64,000 nucleotides of DNA from Amphiura filiformis. Its lineage: Eukaryota > Echinodermata > Ophiuroidea > Amphilepidida > Amphiuridae. The notes under the pieces are model-generated. The model worked only from the letters and a program-made list of their open reading frames with translations. It had not been told where the DNA came from and ran no database searches. Below, piece by piece: positions 13,401 through 22,400 of this stretch (its first letter is position 1; each line of letters opens with the position of its first letter). Position numbers and translations under genes: made by a program. The stretch is from NCBI RefSeq assembly GCF_039555335.1, contig NC_092636.1, positions 55,359,706 through 55,423,705 on the forward strand. The letters are read 5' to 3'.

Positions 13401-16400
13401 TTGTAAACACAATGTCCATGCATTACTGTGGCATGCATCGGGCCTATGCACGAATTCAGTCATTGTCAACATACTTTACATGAAAAATATCTTCAATAAA
13501 ATAAGAATAACATGAAGGAAACATCATGATCAAATCAAGAATGAAGTTCCTGAATAAAGTGTGTGGATTTAAAAATGGGAAAAGTGCTGGCCGGGGTGAT
13601 TTGGGATAGGCCAAGCCATCCACGATATCACTAATATGCATAGGGAATATTACAGTAAAGCACGAAGAGCAAAGATTCGCCAAAGAACCGGAATGAAAAC
13701 AGATTGCAAAAAATAACTGCTAGTGCTACCAGTTCAGATCGTCACACCAAGTTGAGCTGAACTTATCACAATGAGAAAATGAAGGAATAGAATAAGGTAC
13801 ATACATGTACAGGATTTTTAAATTATTTCTTAGCTTTACAACCGGTCATGTATGACAGGCGAACTCGTGAGATACATACGGGATGAACTCAGTGCATGAC
13901 TGACCGAGACTCAGTCGCCGAGTCCGGCGCCGAGTGTTCAGTATCCGCGACTGTACTGTACTAGCAAAATTTATTCCTGTAAATGTTCCAAATATAAGAT
14001 AACGATTGATCAAATCTGCTGAAACACACGCAAGCAGGACAAAGCGAGTCTGTGTTTGTGCATAAACCCTGGAACCACCTGTCGGGTCCCTTCTTCAGCA
14101 GCAATTTACGCATCATGTGCGGTAATCCATAAAACATGAATGGTTCACTTTTCAGTACCGTGATACTGATTGTACTATCATTAAAGAATCGTGACACAAG
14201 TGACAATATTTTAATTTTATTCAGATTTCAGAATTCCATCAAATAATGGTCTATCAAGCCCAAATTGTATTTATTTTATAATAAAATATCTGTTTCTTTC
14301 AATCGTGATTGTGTGGAAAGAATGTATTACATAATGCGCTAAATATGAAAACCAAGTTTATATGGGCTGGATTTGATGAAATCGGCGCTTTTTTTTTTAT
14401 AAATTTTTTGATTACTGCAAGACGATATTTGTTAAAAATCAGATATTTTAAAATGAATCAAGAATAGGGAATGTCACAAACAAGTATTTAATTTTGATTT
14501 TGATTTAAACTTTTGATCAAACACAAGAATTAATTCCTACCTCGGATTTTCAGATGGTACTCCATCTTTCATCAGCGAGTGAGTGACTGTATCACTCGCT
14601 GATGAAAGCTGAAGAGCGATGTGAAGGTACCGAGGTATGAATCACGTCCGTGGCGGTGTAACAAAAGATTAAATAAAACTCATGATTTATACCAACACAG
14701 ATGAACTTTCATGAAAGTATTTAATTTGTTATTCGATCATGACATGAACGGCAGCAGCAAGCATTTGCGCATGGAATTGATCACAGCGCGCAATTCAAAC
14801 TCAATTACCCAATTATACCCAGCTAGTTATGACTGATTTTGTCAAAAATGTACGGAAAATTTACGTGTTGACAATAATTCTATTATTTCTAATATATATA
14901 GAAGGAACCAGCAACTTGAAGATTCCTCTAATTTCAAGCTTTATTGTGAAAATCAGACTTGCCGGGCAGCTTGCAAAGTACAGGAAGCAAGTCTTGTTTA
15001 CATGTTTCGAGCAGGACCACGTGACTCGAACCCTGAGCTTACGTCCACGAGCATTCCCAAGGTCAAAGACGCGATTGATTTGGGTGCTTTTTGGGCGCTT
15101 TAAAAAGACCAAAAATTCATTCGCTTTTTTTAATTTTTCAGCTTTATTGGCCATCAAAAAAATCGGAAAAAATTGTTTTTAGTATCCTGACATCATAAGC
15201 TTTCCATTGATATATAACTTTATTTTCAATGAGGTTCACCTTTAAACATTTGAAAACAGTCATTAATAGAGTATTATGCCATCTTTGATCAAGTTTAACC
15301 CACTGCAATGTATTCATTAAATCATTAGTTGGTGTCCTTATATCTGCTGAGAGAATTATTCTAGCTAAATTATTATGAAATACCTGAAGCCTATTATGGT
15401 ACTCTACACTAAAATTTGACCAGACCATGCTTCCATAATCAAAGTGGGGAATAACAAGAGCATTGGATAACATTACAGTGGTTTTGTATGGAAGGAAATA
15501 TTTTATACGTTTTATTATGCCAGTTCTTTTGGAAATAGTTTTACTAACATTATCGACATGAGCTGACCAAGACAGCTTGCTATCAAATTTCACACCTAGA
15601 TATTTAAACTCATCTACTCTTTCAATATCATTGTTGTTATATATTAAATGTACATTGTTGAACTTTTCAAGCATTTTGTTTGTACCAAAGATCATAAACT
15701 TAGTCTTTTCAACATTTAAAGTGAGTTTGTTTACTTTGAACCATTCAGCTACCCTACTTAGACATGACTCCATTTGAATTCTCCCATATCAATTACTAAA
15801 TTCAACCCAGAAAGTATCGAAACGATTATAGATGGTCAGATATATCGGAAACTGAAATATATAGCAAAAACTTATTTAATGTATATAAAGCGCAGCTTTC
15901 TCCTGCGCATTTTGATACCTCTTTTGTTGCTCTACGATATCATTTGGTTGAGTTATGGGCGCTTGAGTGGCTTCAAGTCAGATTTTGAAAGTTGCACTTA
16001 GCTCCTATTCAAGCCAAATGCGTTCGTCGTGTACACACACACACAAAATCAAGACAAAGGACACCGATGTGCTCTGTTTACTTAACCATGAACTTTACTT
16101 TATTTTACTTCGACTTCGACTTCCAACTTCAATACTTGCTACCCTTTACTTATCTCTGACTTATCTCATGAACTCTTTCTGCTGACATCTCAATACTTGG
16201 TGTGCCCACCATCACTGTCTATCACTGCCTGGATTCATCGTCTAAGGTCTTGAATAGGAGCTAAGTGCAACTTTCAAAATCCGACTTGAAGCCACTCAAG
16301 CGCCAATAACTCGACCAAATGATATCGTAGAGCAACAAAAGAGGTATCAAAATGCGCAGGAGAAAGCTGCGCTTTATATACATTCAATAAGTTTTTGCTA

Positions 16401-19400
16401 TATATTTCAGTTCCCGATATATCTGACCATCTATAATCGTTTCGATACGTTTTGGGTTGAGTTTATATATTACTTGGCTGAGGATTTGACAGGCCAGGTG
16501 TAAATTACATTCTGTGTCAGGATACATTATAATAGTTGCTGATAATAACTTGGAAGGTTGATGACCTAATTGACAGCCTGCCTATGCAAAACCCTCCAAA
16601 AATGTTCATCTTCTTGTATTGCATACTCTTTATCTTGCAGAGGTAAAAAAATCCTTGGAATCTTCAGAAAAACCCAAAGAACTCACCGAACAAGACAAGG
16701 AATTTGAAGAGCAGCGTAAAGCAACCATAGAAGAGGTCCGAAAAGCCAAAGGTCAGGGAAAGACCTTTGGAGGTGGCGGGGGTAAGGTTGGAATGAAGGG
16801 GAAAGAGAACCAAGGAGGGACACAGAGAAGCAACTCAATGGACTCTAGTAAGAGCTGGAATAATGGCACGAGAGATGATGAAAGTCGATCAAGAAATGAT
16901 GCAAACTATCGGGATTTAGGGGTGAGTTAATACTCCAAAAACAGCATCAAGTTTTAATCCCCTAAGGAAGTCTTACAGTGTTTCTGATTGATAATTATAG
17001 TACGATATGTGAATGATCAATGAACATACAGCTTCTAAATATTCAGCTGAGTTAATTCTCTTCAGGTCTACCACCTTTATACCATATTGTTGATTCATTC
17101 AATAGACCATAGTTGATATTCTTCTAACAACCAATCAGAAGGTCATGAAGTTGAAATTAAAATGCCCATGGTATTTCAGAGTGTCAGGAAATTGCTAATG
17201 CACTAGCTTTTATTATTTCAACTTAGAAGAAAGTTTTTCAAAAGACAGCAAATGGTGTATACGTGTTGTTGCAATTGCAGAATTCCTTGTAAAATACAGT
17301 GGTCTTTAGTCTGCATGGATTCAGTATGTTCATGTTCACATCTCAACTGATCTTCAAGGCAGGGTTGTTCAATTTCATAAGTTATTTTATTTTACAAAAA
17401 AAACTTATTTCACAAAAATGTTTTTCACTTCTGATTGATTTTATACATGTATTAGAGCTTAGTATGATGGTGACCATTCAGCAAAACATTTGATTTGAGC
17501 GGAAGTGTTGTCTATGTTTGTGGTGTCGATCCTCGCCTGATTGCTGATTTACTTGTTTGAGATTTTTTCCCAATTTATAAACAGGGCTTTCAAGCTAACT
17601 CGCAAGATCTACAGCAGCTGATGGGGATGGGATTCACCCGAGATGCCTCAATTAACGCACTCAAAAAACACTCAGGGAATGTCACCCAGGCAATAGACAC
17701 ATTATTGGACCAAACCAATCAGACCCAGACCAGGGGTTATGGGGGCCGATCGGATTATTCAGGTCGATCTGATTATGCCGGTCGATCTGATTATGGGGGC
17801 CGATCTGATAGAAGACCAGGTAGGACTGTGATCAGTGTGCCATTTTATGTATTTGTTTGTTTTGGTTTTTTTCCCACACAGTAAATGTCCTTGGTTAGTA
17901 AAGTGCTTGTAGGGTTTCAGGGCAGTATAGTGCACATACAGCAGGCTTGGAAATATTCTGGAAATAAGCAGGAAATAAACCTGATCAGTCTTTGTACACT
18001 TTTTTACTAAACATATACACAGTCTCGCACCTTTTTATTTGATATGATTTTGAAGAATTTTAATATATGCATGAAGAAATAGTAAATTGCTTATTTTTAA
18101 ATTTCTGTGAATTGGGTGGGCCCCACTTCAGTTCAAATATTTGTTTAGAGCAACAAATTTCCCATACTGCCCCATATAGTTATAGAGATTGCTATGTTGA
18201 GAAAGAGTAAAGGAATTCCCAGATGATGTCATCTACTATTACTTGGCTGTGGATTTGAGATAATCAGAATGATAATTCTGAGTCATGAAATAATTGTAAT
18301 AGTTGCTGATGGGAAACCTAATCGGCTATTTCAGGACTTCTCGAAACAGTTCGGTCAATAAAGTTGAACGACCGGGCATCAAGCAGACTACAGGCAGTGG
18401 ATCATTGTAGTAACCTAGTCAGTGGTATTCCTCATGAGTCGCCGATGTGAGATCTAGCAGATGACATATCAGAGGCCAGCAGCTTTTAGTCGCTGCATGG
18501 TGACAATGCTGCATAGTCCTCTACTGCTTTGTTTCCGATGTAGTCACTCTGCTGTAGTGACTCCGTCAGCCACTATGTGGTAGATTACTCTGGAGTTACT
18601 GCGGTGGTGACTGCAGAGTTCCATTGCGATGTAGTCACTCTGCTGCCAGGAATTTTGTAGTGAAGTTAAATAAATAGAATGGTGAAGTTGTATAGTTCTT
18701 GACTGCCTTGGTACTTTTTGCAAGAAGCTCCTGTTTAATCCCTAGTAGGTAATCTTAGCTTAAGGTCTTACATTGACATTATTTTCATTTTGTAGATACC
18801 AGTAGAAGAGGAGGTAGAGGAGGGGGAAGAGGAGGAGGCAGAGGACGAGGGAGCCGAGATCAAGATGATGACCAGGATGGTGATTTGTCTGCTGCTCCAT
18901 CGGCCCCACCATCTTTATTTGATTTCTTAGAATCCAAGCTTCCAAAAGGTAAATAAATTGCATTGCATTTTGTAACTTTGAAAATAAGATTACTTAGCTT
19001 TATTAACAATCAATTTTAAACAGGGTCAAACTTTTTGTGGCCTTACTAGGTCTTTTTGCCATGAAGTTGATAAGCATAATAATAATACTTTATTTTTATA
19101 TAGAACATTACATCAAAAAGATCACAAAGCGCTGAATAATATTAAAAAACAAAATATAAGTACAGAGAAAAATAATATAAAAACAAAATAAAAGTACAGA
19201 TAACATATAAAAATCAAATTATAATGAAAAACAAGATACTGTAATTTGTTTGTAATAAACGCTCCCCCTCTAATAAACGCCCCCTCCAATTTTTCTGTGA
19301 AAAATTGACAAAAATGCAAACATTTCCATGCCATATCGTGTAGGTAATCTTAAAATGTGCATCAGTCATGTCATCACGATCGCTAAATTGAATGGACAAA

Positions 19401-22400
19401 ACCTATTATGACTCAACTCCCATCCATTTCATTGCCTAATTATGGTAGAATTTCACTAATTCCATGCACTTACAGGTGTAATTTTGTTGTATTTCCCACG
19501 AAAATATCATTTTCCTTGGGTGCCGCCATCATGTATAGTCGTAAATCCCTCCTTTTAATAGGAGCACTATCGGGAAATTGAACATGATTTTTAAGTTTTT
19601 TCACAGACAATTCACTTCCAATAAACGCCCCCTTTTGGAAAAATGCAGCGCCCCCAGGGCGTTTATTACAAACAATACAGTAATCATGAGATAATATAAG
19701 ATAAATGATAAATACAACCCCAAGATGGGTAATGCAATGAAAAAGGAAAACGAGCGGAAGAAGCATAAACACATTGCAATAACCAATTGGCTGCTAACAG
19801 CAAAAAGCACATGATTTAATAGACCCGCCACAACAAATTTACAAGAGCAAAAACAATCAGACTGAACGGGCGTACACCAAGAGCAACAAACAATGTGAAT
19901 GAATAAAAAAACTTAAACGAACACCCAAAATGCAGTCTGCACAGAAAATGGAAACACAAGATTAAACTAAAGGCCACAAAATAACTGTGCAAAATGCAAA
20001 AGGAAATATTTGAAGCAAAAATTACAAAAATATACAAACAAAAACCGAGATGGGAATTGCAAAGGAAAAGGTAAATGAGCAAGAGAAAAACGATAAACAA
20101 CAATGCAATTACCATGGGGCTAACATGATAATAAACAATTACCATCGGGCTACCATAATAATAAGCACAAGAAAAGCAACAACTAAATCAGCTTGATAAT
20201 GTAGGCCTACTACAAAAAATCATGTGAGCAAAACCAAAAGAAATAAGTGGGCATACATCAAAGGCAACTGTAAATAACACAATGGCGGTATGCGAATATC
20301 ATAATGAGATGCATCTAGGCGAATATCATTGAGATGACGAAGAAGGATCACTAGAGGAGAGGTTACCAGCACTTCACTCTAGTGATTATTGCACAGAAAA
20401 AACATAATGGAATACAAAAACAATATCTCTCAACGACAAAATCGTAGAAATGCAAATATAACACCATTATGTTGCGAAAATATGATGAACATTCTTATGC
20501 GTGGAAAATAAATCACGGAAAAACAATCAAAAGAATGTTGTATGCAAAAAGTTGGGGCTCTTCGAGAAATCCAGGGGCTCTTGCAGATTTTTGGGCATAT
20601 ACCAAGTCTGACCTCCGTCTTTCATGGCCTAGTTTTGAGGCTAGATCAGTAATATAAAAAAATGCATGATACTGTTAAAAAGGATAGCCAATTTGGCTTT
20701 GGTTTGTGTCTCACTTCCAACCAAAACCAAAATGTAAGGGGACAACCAAAACCGAAATGTAAGGGGTAAACTCAGTTCTCTGAACCCTTTCATTCCCTGA
20801 CCAGATAAATCTAGGCATCGCAGAAGCCTGAGTGTACAGACAGATAGAGACTCTTTCAAATCTGGTCTTGGCAGGGTATGATGATAGGCCATACATGAAT
20901 GTGATACCTGCCCCTGTTCAAATATCAATGTATTTGGATGTCACTTACTATGGTCTGTGGATTTGAGTAAAGTCAATATGACAATTCTGAGTGATGTAAT
21001 AATTATAATAGTTGCTGAATAGATGTCTTCTTGATTGTAGTGTTATAAAATACCCATGAAAATATTTTGTTAATGACTTTCTATTGTGTGTTTCTTTCCC
21101 CATTCCTACACAGATAAAAGAGGCAACAAAGGGTCGTCAGGGGACAGCAGAAGAAACTATGCAAATGAACAACCAAAGTCAGTCAAAGAAGCCGGAATCA
21201 AATTCGTCCATGGAGGCAAGGATGACGCAAACGACAGAGGACCCCGCAATCAAGGCGAACGGGACTTTGGAAATCGGAACCGATATCAAGATAGCAGAGA
21301 TGATAGAACTAGGGATGGCCAACGTAATCGTAGTGATGGGCCTCCTAAAGGGAATAGGGACTCTTTCAAATCTGGCCCTGGCAGAGGAGCAGGGTATGAT
21401 GATAGGCCACCTCGTTTCCGTAACACAAATTCAAGCGCACAAGACGGTAACAGACAAAGAAATCAAGACAAAGTTGAAAGACCAGACAGGTCTAACAGAC
21501 AGGATGACAAGCAAAAAACATCAAGGAACTTTGACTCAAGGAATAATCAAACTTATGAGGACAAAAGATCAAGAAATAATGATGACAGAGGTGGTGTAAG
21601 AAAGTTTGATGATGGGAGAAAACCTAATGATGACAGAAGGGGAAGGAATTATGAAGATAGGGGAAGGAATTATGAGGATAGGGGGAGGAATTATGAGGAT
21701 AGGGGGAGGAATTATGAGGATAGGGGTAGAAAATTTGATTCTGATAACAGGAGAGAAAGGGGAAATGAAAACAGAAACTACAATGATAGGCAAAACCAGA
21801 ACAGAACGGAGAGGGACAGACCAAGAGAGCAAAAGCAGGGTAGTCAAAATCAACCGTCCTCACAAAAAACACAAAATGATGTGGAATCAAATAAGTCAAG
21901 CAAGTACACACAAGAAAAGTATGTACCTGTGAATAAGGACACTAAGCAATACCAACAGCCGCAAAATAGATATTCTAAAAGTGATCAGAATGGCGGCATC
22001 AGACCAGAGGTGAAACGGGATGTCCAATATGCACAGAACAATGGCTCTGCCAAGCCAGGCTATAATAACCAAGGCATGAACAATGGGACTGCATCCCCTA
22101 TTCATCAGCAGCAACAGCAGCCTATGATGTCAGTGCCCCCTCCCGTAAGCCATCCCATTATTAATCAAACGGTCACCATGATGACGCCACATCATGCATT
22201 ACCCATCCAACCGTTGCCAGGGCAACCTCCTCCTATGGTACCGGGTCAGATGATGGCACCTCAGGGATTGATGTGGAAGCAAGGTGATCTATGCCAAGCC
22301 AAATACTGGGAAGATGGAAAGGTAGGTCTCATCTTCCTTGTAATATTCTGGCATAACCATTTCGTACGGGCACGTCAGATTTTTTCACTCTGCGCCCAAT

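Larger units (their letters stand above)
12632..15773 (-). mobile_element. 5'-truncated LINE, reverse transcriptase C-terminus, split by a DNA transposon
   Basis: Read on the minus strand, 15773-15247 encodes the RT thumb region of a CR1/Jockey-like non-LTR element: KLTLNVEKTKFMIFG, then FKYLGVKFDSKLSW, then HFDYGSMVWSN. Its frame continues at 13171-12945 with AAYAWNSLPPTERAQM, a typical LINE C-terminal motif, and ends in a stop. The 3' end at 12632-12665 has AATAAA-like words and a (TAA)n tail. A 2.07-kb element (13177-15241) interrupts the frame. The 5' end is lost near a fold-back at 15802. Confidence 0.85.

Noticed and set aside
15144-15250. C-terminal extension of the LINE RT frame (VNLIENKVIYQWKAYD...)
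   Set aside because: This part is the terminal repeat of the inserted transposon read through by chance; the same peptide appears at 13158-13230 from the other TIR.
21569-21932. Open frames antisense or out of frame with TDRD3 exon 10
   Set aside because: Shadows of the 21-bp coding repeat and its biased composition.
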